Source: Pseudoflavonifractor capillosus (GTDB taxonomy: Bacteria; Bacillota; Clostridia; Oscillospirales; Oscillospiraceae). From it: 64,000 bases of DNA. The DNA is taken from NCBI RefSeq assembly GCF_016899775.1, contig NZ_JACJJE010000011.1:17080-81079 (forward strand), read 5' to 3'. Below the pieces are notes generated by a model that was not told the origin of the DNA, did not search any database, and saw only the letters and a list, made by a program, of their open reading frames with translations. Each line of letters begins with the position of its first letter. Position 1 is the first letter of the stretch. This document shows positions 8,063-15,940 of the stretch, piece by piece. Both the position numbers and the translations under genes were made by a program.

Positions 8063-8908
8063 ATGGAACTCTGGTACGCCATTGTGGACCTGCTCCCCTT
8101 TGAGTGGGCGGAGCCTGGCTCCATGTACTTTATGAAAAACGCCCTGCTGGCGGTGCTGGTCATCTCGCCCCTGTTCGGCATCCTCTCCACCATGGTGGTC
8201 CACAGCCGCATGTCCTTCTTCTCCGACGCCCTGGGCCACTCAGCCTTCACCGGCATGGCCATCGGGGCCCTGTGCGGCTTTGCCGAGCCCACCTGGGCGG
8301 CGGTGGTATTCGCGGTGGTGTTCGCCGTCCTCTTCAACGTGGTACGCCGCCGCACCGCCATGGCCAGCGACACGGTGATCGGGGTGTTCTCCTCCACCGC
8401 CGTGGCCCTGGGCATCTTCATCTCCACCCTGGGCAGCCGGTCTTTCACCAAGTTCAACTCCCTGCTCATCGGCGATATCTTGTCGGTGGAGCCCTCCAAG
8501 ATCGGGGTGCTGGCCCTCATTCTGCTGCTGGTGTGCGCCCTGTGGGGGCTCTCCTTCAACCAGCTCATGCTCTCCGCCGTCCACCCGGCCCTGGCGGACA
8601 GCCGGGGGGTGCGGGTCTTCTGGCAGGAGACCATTTTCTCCGTGGCCATCGCCGTGGTGGTCACCCTGTCCATGACCTGGATCGGCCTGCTGGTCATCAA
8701 CTCCCTGCTGGTCCTTCCGGCCGCCGCCGCCCGGAACGTATCCCGGAACCTGTTCCAGTACCATCTGTTCTCCCTGCTGGGGGCGGTGCTGGCGGGGATC
8801 GCCGGTCTGATGACCTCCTATTACGTGGGGTCCTCCGCCGGAGCCGCCATCACCCTGTACTTGGCGGTGTGGTTCTTCCTCACCTTCTTCCTGCGGAAGA
8901 AGGGGTGA
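8063..8908 (+). CDS. Metal ABC transporter permease, ZnuB-like
   Basis: This ABC-3 family integral membrane permease has 281 residues and about eight hydrophobic segments. The family block SFFSDALGHSAFTGMAIG at about residues 51-68 is intact and forms part of the metal path. The C-terminal FFLTFFLRKKG ends in positive charges facing the cytoplasm. The gene starts one base after the ATPase stop and is followed by an intrinsic terminator, so the operon is substrate-binding protein, ATPase and permease. Metal specificity (zinc preferred) comes from the histidine loop of the binding protein and is not visible in the permease itself. Confidence 0.93.
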   Translation: MELWYAIVDLLPFEWAEPGSMYFMKNALLAVLVISPLFGILSTMVVHSRMSFFSDALGHSAFTGMAIGALCGFAEPTWAAVVFAVVFAVLFNVVRRRTAMASDTVIGVFSSTAVALGIFISTLGSRSFTKFNSLLIGDILSVEPSKIGVLALILLLVCALWGLSFNQLMLSAVHPALADSRGVRVFWQETIFSVAIAVVVTLSMTWIGLLVINSLLVLPAAAARNVSRNLFQYHLFSLLGAVLAGIAGLMTSYYVGSSAGAAITLYLAVWFFLTFFLRKKG

Positions 8909-8920
8909 TCCTTTTTTGAC

Positions 8921-8957
8921 AAAACGCCTCCGGCATCAGCGGCCGGAGGCGTTTTTG
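8921..8957 (+). terminator. Intrinsic terminator of the metal transporter operon
   Basis: AAAACGCCTCCGGC and GCCGGAGGCGTTTTT flank a short loop to make a GC-rich stem with a T run. A's on the left also allow termination from the opposite strand. Confidence 0.9.
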
Positions 8958-9068
8958 TCTTGTCCCCCGGTGTCAGCCGGTCCCGCCCCGCCATATACTG
9001 GGATGTAACGGAGAGGCCCGGGAGGGCGGCTCCGCACATGATCTCACAGAGGGGAGGCGCGTGTTGGT

Positions 9069-9143
9069 ATGGGTATCGTGGTGGTACGTTCCCCCAAATG
9101 CCTGCGGGGGCTGCTGCGCAGGCTCTTTGGACTGAAAGGCTGA
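9069..9143 (+). CDS. spoVM: Stage V sporulation protein SpoVM
   Basis: This is a 24-codon gene below the usual size cut-off. The product starts MGIVVVRSPKCLRG and ends LLRRLFGLKG, an amphipathic helix. It matches the SpoVM pattern of Clostridia (hydrophobic start, K/RSPK, L.GLLR, FG.K). In Bacillus subtilis SpoVM is a 26-residue peptide that senses positive membrane curvature of the forespore and anchors the SpoIVA coat basement layer. GGGGAGG at 9051-9057 lies 11 bases upstream. CATATACT at 8992-8999 fits a sporulation-sigma -10 (CATANNNT), but no convincing -35 was seen. The gene lies just before a sipL-like gene, which supports the call. Confidence 0.88.
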   Translation: MGIVVVRSPKCLRGLLRRLFGLKG

Positions 9144-9154
9144 ACCAGACCGGC

Positions 9155-9181
9155 ATACTTCCTCTCCCTTGTACATATAGT
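9155..9181 (+). promoter_or_regulatory. Candidate sigma-E type sporulation promoter
   Basis: ATA at 9155-9157, 16 bases, then CATATAGT at 9174-9181 fits the sigma-E consensus (ATA, 16-18 bases, CATAnnnT). It would start transcription about 50 bases before the sipL-like gene. Confidence 0.5.
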
Positions 9182-9238
9182 GTCCCAAAGCCAAGCCGCG
9201 GGGACCGCGGACACGGATGGAAAAGGGAGAGGAACCGT

Positions 9239-10765
9239 ATGGAACTGGAATTTGACCGGGATGTGATCCAAGGCTGCGAGGTGCTGGCGGACGGGACCGT
9301 CTGCCAGGAGGAGACGCTGGAGTCCATCGTGCCGGACGCCTGTCCGGACATTTTACGTATCGTGGCGGTGTGCGGACAGGCGGCCCTCAACGGCAAGCAG
9401 GCCAAAGAGGGGATGGCCCAGGCCAGCGGGACGGTGCGGGCGGTGATCCTGTACCAGCCCGAGGCGGGGGGAGGGCTGCGCCGCATGGAGGCGGCCCTGC
9501 CCTTCACCGCCCAGTTGGAGGCCCCCGGCCTCACGGACCGGGGAACGGTACAGGCCTGCGTCCGCCTGCGGGGGGCGGAGGCCCGGGCCCTGAACCCCCG
9601 GAAAGTGCTGCTGCGGGCCGACCTGGCGGTGGACCTGACCGCCTTCCAGCCCAAAGAGCAGGTGTGCTGTCAGGGGGTGCTGGAGCCGGAGGCCAACGGG
9701 GTCCAGGAGAAGATCACCGAGGGGGAGACCTACCAGCTCTCCGCCGTCCAGGAGAAGCCCTTCACCTTCTCCGACCAGGTGCGCCTCAACGGCGGCCCGG
9801 GGGAGGCGGCCCAGCTGCTGGCCTGCCGGGCGGTGCCCCTGTGTGGGGAGTGCAAGCTCATCGGCACCAAGCTCATTTTCAAAGGGACGGTGGAGCTCCA
9901 GCTCCTCATGCAGGAGGCGGGGGGCGGCCTGACCTCCTACCACGAGTCTATGCCCTTCTCTCAGGTGATGGAGGTCCCCGGGGTGGGAGAGAGCGGCGAC
10001 TGCCGCCTGGCGGTGGAGCTCACCCAGTACAGCTGCGAGCCCTCCGGGGAGGATGGGCGGACCCTGGAGCTCACCGTGGATCTGCTGGCCCAGGCCCAGA
10101 TCTGGAGCCGCCGGCCGGTGGCTGTCCTACAGGACCTGTACAGCACCGCCTTCCAGACCCAGGTGGAGCGGGAGGAGCAGTCCCTGTGGCAGCTGCTGGA
10201 GCTGTCCAGCCGGGTGCAGAACGTGCGGGAGCTCTTTGAGACGGGGACGGCCCCCCGGAGCGTGGTGGACAGCTGGGCCTCCCTGGGGGAGATCCGCCGC
10301 AGCCGGGAGGGGGAGGAGCTGGTGCTGGAGGGAGAGGTCCAGGTGACCGTCCTCTATCTGGACGAGGAGGAGACCCCCCAGGTGTTTCAGAAGACCATGG
10401 GGGTGGCCTGCCGCCTGGAGGCCCCCGCCGGGGCCCTGTGCCGCTGCCGGATGGTGACGCCGGGGGAGGTCTTTGCCACCCCCGCCGCCGGAGGGGTGGA
10501 GGTGCGCTTCAACCTGGAGTTCCAGTGCCTGGTGCTGGAGGAGCGGAAGCTCACCGCCGTGTGCGGAGCCGCACTGGGCGAGCCCCGGACCAGGGGAGAG
10601 GGGGATCAGCCCTCGGTGGTCCTCCGCCTGGCCGAGCAAGGAGAGGGCCTGTGGGAGCTGGCCAAGTGCTACGGCACCACCATGGAGCAGATCCTCCAGG
10701 CCAACCAGCTGGAGGAGGGGACGCTGCCCACGGGGCGGATGCTGCTCATTCCCAGCGTGAGGTAA
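9239..10765 (+). CDS. sipL: SipL-like spore coat morphogenetic protein (DUF3794 plus LysM)
   Basis: This 508-residue protein contains repeated SPOCS/DUF3794 regions and a C-terminal LysM domain. DUF3794-type hallmarks are visible in the N-terminal part (ESIVPDACPDILRIVAVCG, residues ~30-48) and again in the middle and later thirds. The LysM is at about residues 462-506 (GLWELAKCYGTTMEQILQAN, then GRMLLIPS). This domain order matches SipL of Clostridioides difficile, which binds SpoIVA through LysM and anchors the coat on the forespore. The ATG at 9239 has AAAGGGAGAGG upstream, and a much longer open frame upstream would overlap spoVM. Family assignment is strong; the SipL role is inferred from architecture and from the spoVM neighbour. 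Confidence 0.85.
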   Translation: MELEFDRDVIQGCEVLADGTVCQEETLESIVPDACPDILRIVAVCGQAALNGKQAKEGMAQASGTVRAVILYQPEAGGGLRRMEAALPFTAQLEAPGLTDRGTVQACVRLRGAEARALNPRKVLLRADLAVDLTAFQPKEQVCCQGVLEPEANGVQEKITEGETYQLSAVQEKPFTFSDQVRLNGGPGEAAQLLACRAVPLCGECKLIGTKLIFKGTVELQLLMQEAGGGLTSYHESMPFSQVMEVPGVGESGDCRLAVELTQYSCEPSGEDGRTLELTVDLLAQAQIWSRRPVAVLQDLYSTAFQTQVEREEQSLWQLLELSSRVQNVRELFETGTAPRSVVDSWASLGEIRRSREGEELVLEGEVQVTVLYLDEEETPQVFQKTMGVACRLEAPAGALCRCRMVTPGEVFATPAAGGVEVRFNLEFQCLVLEERKLTAVCGAALGEPRTRGEGDQPSVVLRLAEQGEGLWELAKCYGTTMEQILQANQLEEGTLPTGRMLLIPSVR

Positions 10766-10789
10766 AGATTTCTTTTGGGGGTATTGGGG

Positions 10790-11475
10790 AGTTTCGCCGC
10801 CCCGGCGGCGAGTTTCTTTCCCAACGATGGGAAAGAAACCAATGGCCCAGGCCACCCTCTCTTGCCCCTTCGGGGCAATTCACCTTGAGGATCGCCGGGA
10901 GACGGCTCCAGATGAGCACTTTGTGCTCATAGTCGCCTCCCCTACCCCCTCTGGCCCTTCGGGCCATCTCCCCCTGACAGGGGGAGTCGGCCCCGGACCC
11001 CCATTACGGGGGACGCGTACCTGTGAGATGGAAGAAAATTTCCGGCGCGCAAAATCTGAGTAGCAGTCTAAATTCCTGCCGGGCCACTGGGCCCTGAGTT
11101 TGCAAAAATTGCCGCTGGTGCGGTTCCACTTCGGCGCCTGGCTTGGCCGAGCAGGTGTTTGCTGGTCCGTTGTCTGCGGGCCGGTCTGGGACCGGCCCCT
11201 ACATTAAAAACAGGCGGCTTCCAGATCTGCCGTAGGGGCGGGTGTCCTCACCCGCCCGTCCCGAACCGTGTTTCATTCCTGGGCGGGCCGGCCAGTGTCC
11301 GGCCCATACGAAAAAGAAAGAATGTTTCCGGATTCGCCGTAGGGGCGGCTATCAGCCGCCCGCAAGCCTTCCCCTTTAGGGGAAGGTGCCGAGCGAAGCG
11401 AGGCGGATGAGGTCTGTAGGGGCGGCACACCGGGCCGCCCGCCCTCGCCCGGCTGTGCCGTCTCCCACGGAACGG
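10790..11475. repeat. Interspersed modular non-coding repeat, copy A
   Basis: This gap between sipL and leuA holds no credible gene. From the left it contains a GCCGCC/GGCGGC hairpin (10795-10811) and a second hairpin GTTTCTTTCCC / GGGAAAGAAAC (10812-10839). A variable cassette (about 10901-10995, with GAGCAC/GTGCTC) follows, then ACGGGGGACGC, TTCCGGCGCGCAAAATCTG (11039-11057) and a CCACTGGGCCCTG block. Several 'GTAGGGGCGG...CCGCCC' hairpins complete it. The same modules recur near 15.0, 20.1, 36.0, 39.1 and 49.6 kb. Apparent reading frames across it are not conserved between copies. Confidence 0.85.
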
Positions 11476-11497
11476 GAGAGCGCAAACTCCCCAGAAA

Positions 11498-11545
11498 AAC
11501 CGAAAACCCGCGCCGGTCTTCCGAAAAGGGGAGGACGGCGCGGGT
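11498..11545 (-). terminator. Intrinsic terminator after leuA
   Basis: On the minus strand ACCCGCGCCG and CGGCGCGGGT (ends of 11545-11506) form a long stem followed by TTTTCGGTTTTT. It lies 30 bases beyond the leuA stop. Confidence 0.85.
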
Positions 11546-11574
11546 CTGTATCTGTGAAAGGACGGGAGAAAACC

Positions 11575-13260
11575 TTACTTCCGCTTGGAGCGGTTGATGG
11601 CGGACAGGATGGCCCGGAGGGGAGCCAGGTTGATATTGTGGGACAGGCCCACGCCCCAGTACTTCTTGCCGTCCCGCTGGTCCTGGAGCAGGATATAGGC
11701 CACGCCCTGGGAGTCGGAGCCGTTGGTGATGGCGTGGGACTTGTAGTCCAGGAAGGTGTAGTGGTCCATGCGCTCCCCCTGGATGGCGTGGAAGAAGGCG
11801 TCGATGGGGCCGTTGCCCTCGCCGGACACGTCGAAGATGGTGTCCGTGTGCTGGAGAGTGCCCTGGAAGGCCACGTGGGAGTGGCCCTCAGCGTCAATGG
11901 TCTCGGTGAAAGCGTGCTTGAGCAGCTTGTAGGGCTCCTTGGCCTCGATATACTCCTGATGGAACAGCTCGTTAATGCGCTCGGGGCTGATCTCGGTGCC
12001 CACCTTGTCGGTCTCCACCTGGACGATGTGGCCGAACTCCGGGTGCATGGTCTTGGGCAGGTCGTAGCCGAAATTGTGTTCCATGATATAGGCGGCGCCG
12101 CCCTTGCCGGACTGGGAGTTGATGCGGATGATGGGCTCGTACTCCCGGCCCACGTCGGCGGGGTCGATGGGCAGATAGGGGATCTCCCAGAAGTCGGAAT
12201 TGGACTCCTTCATATACTGGCTGCCCTTGTTGATGGCGTCCTGGTGGCTGCCGGAGAAGGCGGTGAATACCAGCTTGCCGGCATAGGGCTGCCGGTCGCC
12301 CACGGGCATTTTGGTGGTGCGCTCGAACATCTCCTTGATCTTGTTCATGTCGGAGAAGTCCAGCTCCGGGTCCACCCCCTGGGTGTACATGTTCATGGCC
12401 AGGGTGACGATGTCCACGTTGCCGGTGCGCTCGCCGTTGCCGAACAGGGTGGCCTCCACCCGGTCGGCCCCGGCCAGCAGGCCCATCTCGGCGGTGGCCA
12501 CGCCGGTGCCCCGGTCGTTGTGGGGGTGGAGGGAGATGATGGCGCTCTCCCGCCCCGGCAGCTTGCGGATGAAGTACTCCAGCATGTCGGCGAACTGGTT
12601 GGGCATGCAGTTCTCCACGGTAGTGGGCAGGTTCAGGATGACCTTGTTTTCCGGGGTGGCGTGGAGGTGGTCCAGCACCGCCTGGCAGATCTCCACGGCA
12701 TAGTCCATCTCGGTGCCCATGAAGGACTCGGGGGAGTACTCGAAGCGCAGGTTCATGCCCTCGTCGATGAGGGGCTTGGACATCTCATAGATGAGGTCGG
12801 CGGCGTCGGTGGCGATTTTGGTGATGCCGTCGGTGTCCATGTGGAAGACCACCTTCCGCTGGAGGGTGGAGGTGGAGTTGTAGAAGTGGAGAATGACGTT
12901 CTTGGCGCCCTTGATGGCCTCGAAGGTCTTTTTGATCAGATGCTCCCGGGCCTGGACCAGCACCTGGATGGTCACGTCGTCGGGGATGTGCCCCCCCTCG
13001 ATGAGCTCCCGGCAGATCTCATACTCCGTCTCGCTGGCGGAGGGGAAGCCGATCTCGATCTCCTTGATGCCGATGTCCACCAGAGTGTGGAAGTACTCCA
13101 GCTTCTCCTGGAGATTCATGGGATCCACCAGGGCCTGGTTGCCGTCCCGCAGGTCCACGGAGCACCAGGTGGGGGCCTTGGTAATCACCTTGTCGGGCCA
13201 GGTGCGGCCCACGATCTTCTGGGGCTGGAAGGGGATATACTTTTTGTAGCCTGGATTCAT
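11575..13260 (-). CDS. leuA: 2-isopropylmalate synthase
   Basis: LeuA condenses acetyl-CoA with 2-oxoisovalerate, the first committed step of leucine synthesis. The 561-residue protein is of the long type. The HMGL-like TIM barrel starts with WCSVDLRDGNQALVDPM (metal and substrate site), continues through GIKEIEIGFPSAS, and has SLHPHNDRGTGVAT with the metal-binding histidines. A C-terminal LeuA allosteric dimer domain extends from about residue 430. The ATG at 13260 starts MNPGYKKYIPF, the usual N terminus of this group, and has AGGAGG upstream. The 330-base leader is a T-box, so expression should follow charging of a tRNA, most likely tRNA-Leu. Confidence 0.95.
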   Translation of the reverse strand: MNPGYKKYIPFQPQKIVGRTWPDKVITKAPTWCSVDLRDGNQALVDPMNLQEKLEYFHTLVDIGIKEIEIGFPSASETEYEICRELIEGGHIPDDVTIQVLVQAREHLIKKTFEAIKGAKNVILHFYNSTSTLQRKVVFHMDTDGITKIATDAADLIYEMSKPLIDEGMNLRFEYSPESFMGTEMDYAVEICQAVLDHLHATPENKVILNLPTTVENCMPNQFADMLEYFIRKLPGRESAIISLHPHNDRGTGVATAEMGLLAGADRVEATLFGNGERTGNVDIVTLAMNMYTQGVDPELDFSDMNKIKEMFERTTKMPVGDRQPYAGKLVFTAFSGSHQDAINKGSQYMKESNSDFWEIPYLPIDPADVGREYEPIIRINSQSGKGGAAYIMEHNFGYDLPKTMHPEFGHIVQVETDKVGTEISPERINELFHQEYIEAKEPYKLLKHAFTETIDAEGHSHVAFQGTLQHTDTIFDVSGEGNGPIDAFFHAIQGERMDHYTFLDYKSHAITNGSDSQGVAYILLQDQRDGKKYWGVGLSHNINLAPLRAILSAINRSKRK

Positions 13261-13320
13261 AGGAAAAACCTCCTGCATGATGGTCCCGCGGTTGGGGGCG
13301 GGCCGGGTCGCGGGGGCATG

Positions 13321-13590
13321 AAAAAACGCCCCCGACTTTTTCAAGTCAGGGGCGTGGAATGTTGCTCACGCGGTACCACCCTGGTTCAGCCGCCGGTCAC
13401 CCGAACGGCCCTCAAAGCCTCCAACAAGGCCGCGGCCAGTAACGAGGCCAACCGTCCCGCCCTACTTATTGTTCAGGCGGACTGCTCAGGGACCAGTTAT
13501 CCACAGGGCGGCCACGCACCGGTTTGCACCAGCCACCGGCTCTCTGAAGGGGGCGTGCCCTGTCTTTTTTCCCGTCGCTGCATTTGATGT
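13321..13590 (-). ncRNA. T-box leader of leuA
   Basis: Read on the minus strand, the leader shows the stem I distal block AGAGAGCCGGTGGCTGG and the T-box core GGTGGTACCGCG (13379-13368). An intrinsic terminator follows (13356-13322, stem around CGCCCC.TGACTT / AAGTC.GGGGCG, then T's). The T-box core can pair with the acceptor end of an uncharged tRNA and form the antiterminator. The specifier is not certain: a CTG (Leu) in ATAACTGG at 13496-13494 sits in a plausible position. Regulation of a leucine-synthesis gene agrees with tRNA-Leu. Confidence 0.92.
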
Positions 13591-13595
13591 TCTAC

Positions 13596-13624
13596 ATTTT
13601 AACGAAGGAACGGCGGTTTGTCAA
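13596..13624 (-). promoter_or_regulatory. Promoter of the leuA T-box transcript
   Basis: On the minus strand TTGACA (13624-13619), 17 bases, TAAAAT (13601-13596). The -35 box overlaps the stop codon of the upstream mscS gene. Confidence 0.85.
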
Positions 13625-14460
13625 GTGGATTTTTCCGAGGGGTCGGGAATCAGGTGCACATCCATCTGGGGATAGGGCATGGACACCCCCCGGCGCTGGA
13701 AGGCGGGGAGGATGGCCTCCAGCAGCTGATAATAGGTATTCCAGTAGTCCCCTGTGGTGGTCCAGGCCCGGATCAGGTAATTGACTCCGCTGTCCCCATA
13801 TCCGCTCAGGCGGATCTCCGGGGCGGGGTCCTGGAAGATGGCGGGGAACTGGCTTACGGCGTCAGCCAGGGCGGCCTTCACATCCTCCGCCTTGTCCTGG
13901 TAGGAGGCGCTGACGGTGATTTCCATGCGCCGCTTGCCCAGGCGGGTGTAGTTGATGATGGTGGCGGAGGAGAGCTGGCTGTTGGGGATGTAGATCTCCT
14001 TGTTTTCCACGGTGGTCAGGGTGCTGTAGGACATGCCGATCATGGACACGGTGCCCGACACCGCGCCGATCTCCACATAGTCCCCGATGGTGAAGGGCTT
14101 GGACACCAGCAGCATGATGCCCCCGGCCAGGTTGGACAGGGTGTTCTGAAGGGCCAGAGAGACAGCCAGACCGGCCACGCTCAGAAGGGCGATGATAGAG
14201 GTGAGCTCCACCCCCATAGACCCCAGGAGCACCAGGGCCAGCAGCAGCCACAGCACAACGGACAGGGCGGAGCGGAGGTACCGGTGAATGGGGGCCAGGG
14301 CGGCGTTTCGGGATAAAATGCGCTCCACCGCCCGCTGGATCAGTTTGATGGCCACCACGCCGACGGCCAGCACCAGGACGGCCCGCAGAATGTTGTCCAG
14401 GGAGAGGGCCTGGAGATTGAAGCCCCCGGCTGCTTGGGACAGGATCTCGTCTAATGTCAT
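13621..14460 (-). CDS. Small-conductance mechanosensitive channel, MscS family
   Basis: This MscS-type channel of 279 residues releases solutes on hypo-osmotic shock. It has an N-terminal amphipathic stretch and three membrane segments (about 23-40, 62-82, 86-110). The pore-lining third helix includes GLAVSLALQNTLSNLAGG, given in two parts as GLAVSLALQ and NTLSNLAGG. The beta domain block KPFTIGDYVEIG follows, and then the VENKEIYIPNSQLSSATIIN strand, read as ENKEIYIPNSQL. The C-terminal alpha-beta domain is complete. The ATG carries GGAGGTC upstream. It lies between the mntR-like gene and leuA on the same strand but is separated from both by a terminator and a promoter, so it is probably its own unit. 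Confidence 0.93.
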   Translation of the reverse strand: MTLDEILSQAAGGFNLQALSLDNILRAVLVLAVGVVAIKLIQRAVERILSRNAALAPIHRYLRSALSVVLWLLLALVLLGSMGVELTSIIALLSVAGLAVSLALQNTLSNLAGGIMLLVSKPFTIGDYVEIGAVSGTVSMIGMSYSTLTTVENKEIYIPNSQLSSATIINYTRLGKRRMEITVSASYQDKAEDVKAALADAVSQFPAIFQDPAPEIRLSGYGDSGVNYLIRAWTTTGDYWNTYYQLLEAILPAFQRRGVSMPYPQMDVHLIPDPSEKST

Positions 14461-14494
14461 GGAAAGACCTCCGTTTCTGAGGAATGCAGGGTGA

Positions 14495-14533
14495 TAAAAC
14501 GGCGCGCGGGAGCGGTTCCATCTCTCGCGCGCC
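14495..14533 (-). terminator. Intrinsic terminator after the mntR-like gene
   Basis: On the minus strand GGCGCGCG (14533-14526) pairs with CGCGCGCC (14508-14501) and is followed by GTTTTATC. It separates the regulator from mscS. Confidence 0.75.
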
Positions 14534-14541
14534 AGAACGAA

Positions 14542-14931
14542 TCAGGTAGGATTCTCCTGCGTATATTGATGAACGTGGCGCTTGAGGCACTCAAAGGTCT
14601 CGGCGCTGATGTCGTGCTCAATGCGGCAGGCGTCGGCGGCGGCCACCTCCGGGGAGACGCCCAGCATCACCAGCCACTCGCTCAAAAAGCGGTGGCGCTC
14701 ATAGACCCGCTGGGCCTCGGACTCCCCCTGGGGGGTGAGCTCCAGCCGCCCGTCCTTTTCCATGTTCAGATAGCCGTTGCTCTTCAGAATGGAGACCGCC
14801 CGGCTCACCGAGGGCTTGGAGAAGCCCAGATGCTGGGCCACGTCAATGGAGCGCACATTTCCCTTCTGCTGGCGCAGAACCAAAATCGCCTCCAGATAGT
14901 CCTCGCCAGATTCGTGCAGTACCATGCTCAT
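14542..14931 (-). CDS. DtxR/MntR-family metal-dependent transcriptional regulator
   Basis: This iron- or manganese-dependent regulator has 129 residues. The N-terminal winged helix (ESGEDYLEAILVLRQQKG, helix-turn-helix at DVAQHLGFSKPSVSRAVSIL) is typical of MntR. The dimer and metal part holds the conserved RHRFLSEWLVMLG and ADACRIEHDIS segments, with His, Glu and Cys ligands (H79, C103, E105, H106 region). There is no C-terminal SH3 domain, which matches MntR and not DtxR. A good promoter precedes it. No transporter is adjacent; the ABC metal importer at 6.3-8.9 kb is a possible but unproven target. Confidence 0.9.
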   Translation of the reverse strand: MSMVLHESGEDYLEAILVLRQQKGNVRSIDVAQHLGFSKPSVSRAVSILKSNGYLNMEKDGRLELTPQGESEAQRVYERHRFLSEWLVMLGVSPEVAAADACRIEHDISAETFECLKRHVHQYTQENPT

Positions 14932-14968
14932 ACGCTCCTTTGTATCTTGAATTTAGATTGGTTTTTGT

Positions 14969-14997
14969 AGTATACCATGTTTCCCTGTTTTTTTCAA
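14969..14997 (-). promoter_or_regulatory. Promoter of the mntR-like gene
   Basis: On the minus strand TTGAAA (14997-14992), 17 bases, TATACT (14974-14969), 38 bases before the start codon. Confidence 0.8.
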
Positions 14998-15029
14998 CGC
15001 AAAACTAGGGGGTGGTGATTTACGCGCGG

Positions 15030-15934
15030 GGGATTTCGCCGCCTGCGGGCGGCGAGTTACTTTGCCCATGGCGGCAAAGTAACCAAAACGCCCCCGGGGA
15101 CGGCTCAGGCGAAGCGCCGGAACGGCGCTTCGATTCGCCTTTCCCCGGACCCCTTTTTACGGGGGACGCCCTCCTGGTTTGTGCTGCCATGGTTCCGGCG
15201 CGCAAAATCAGGAGTGCTTGCCTGCGTTTTCTTCCGGCCCCACTGGGGGCCTTGGTGGGCAAAATTTGATTTTGCTGCGGTTTACGGACTGCGCCTGAGT
15301 TTGCCGAGCCAACGCTCCCGGTGCGTATTCTGGCGGGAGGCCCAAGGGCCTCCCCTACCCAATTCCGGAAGGTTTTCTTGAGAACCGTATGGGAGGGGCT
15401 GAAGGTGAATCGGCCGAAGGCCGAGAGAAGCCACCTTGGGGTGTGTCCCTCCCGCGGGCCGGCCAGTGTCCAGCCCCTACGAAAACAACGCGGCCGCGAC
15501 CAGATCCGCCGTAGGGGCGGCCCTTGCGGTCGCCTGTACTCCCGGTGCGAATCCTGGCGGGCGCATGCTATGCGCCCCTACTGGTTTCCGGTGGACTGTA
15601 GGGGCGGCTATCAGCCGCCCGTCCGAGCCTTTCCCCTCCAAGGGGGAAGGACGATTCCCACTATCAGGGGGAAATGTCCCGAAGGGACAAAAGGGGTAGG
15701 GGGGGCACGGCGAAGCCGTGACGGATGAGGGTGCTCTCTTGGACCGCAATCCATATTCCAACGGGCGGGCGGGTGAGGGCACCCGCCCCTACGGCGAAAG
15801 CCGCACCGTAGCTGTTGATTCGGCAGAGCCAGGTGCGGTTGTGGAGCCGCAGCAGCGGCAATTTTTGCAAACCCAGGGCCCAGCGGCCCGGATGGAACCG
15901 CAGAAAGTCACTCGCCGCCGGGGCGGCGAAACTC
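15030..15934. repeat. Interspersed modular repeat, copy B (left arm of a long inverted pair)
   Basis: This ~0.9 kb gap carries no credible gene. It opens with the GCCGCC/GGCGGC hairpin and GTTACTTTGCC / GGCAAAGTAAC (15056-15083). A cassette hairpin GAAGCGCC / GGCGCTTC (15110-15131) follows, then ACGGGGGACGC, TTCCGGCGCGCAAAATC (15191-15207) and GGGAGGCCCAAGGGCCTCCC. Next are GGCCGAAGGCCGAGAGAAGCC, several GTAGGGGCGG hairpins, and finally an inverted set of modules ending CTCGCCGCCGGGGCGGCGAAACT. Nearly all of it reappears, inverted, at 20099-21010. Its two ends are themselves inverted repeats. Confidence 0.9.
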
Positions 15935-15940
15935 CTCCCG

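Noticed and set aside
8992..8999. Sporulation-sigma promoter for spoVM
   Set aside because: CATATACT fits a -10, but no ATA-type -35 lies 16-18 bases upstream, so it was not listed as a separate promoter.
11386..13587. Very long open frame (733 codons) opposite leuA
   Set aside because: It is the antisense shadow of leuA in a GC-rich genome; the product is Val/Gly/Leu/His-rich without any domain. The leuA frame has all catalytic motifs.
15321..15728. Open frames across the repeat regions (also near 11159-11410, 20080-20664, 20442-20693 and 38986-39321)
   Set aside because: They have no ribosome sites, their products are low-complexity Arg/Pro/Gly-rich, and the frames are not kept between repeat copies. 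The GC-rich composition produces open frames by chance.
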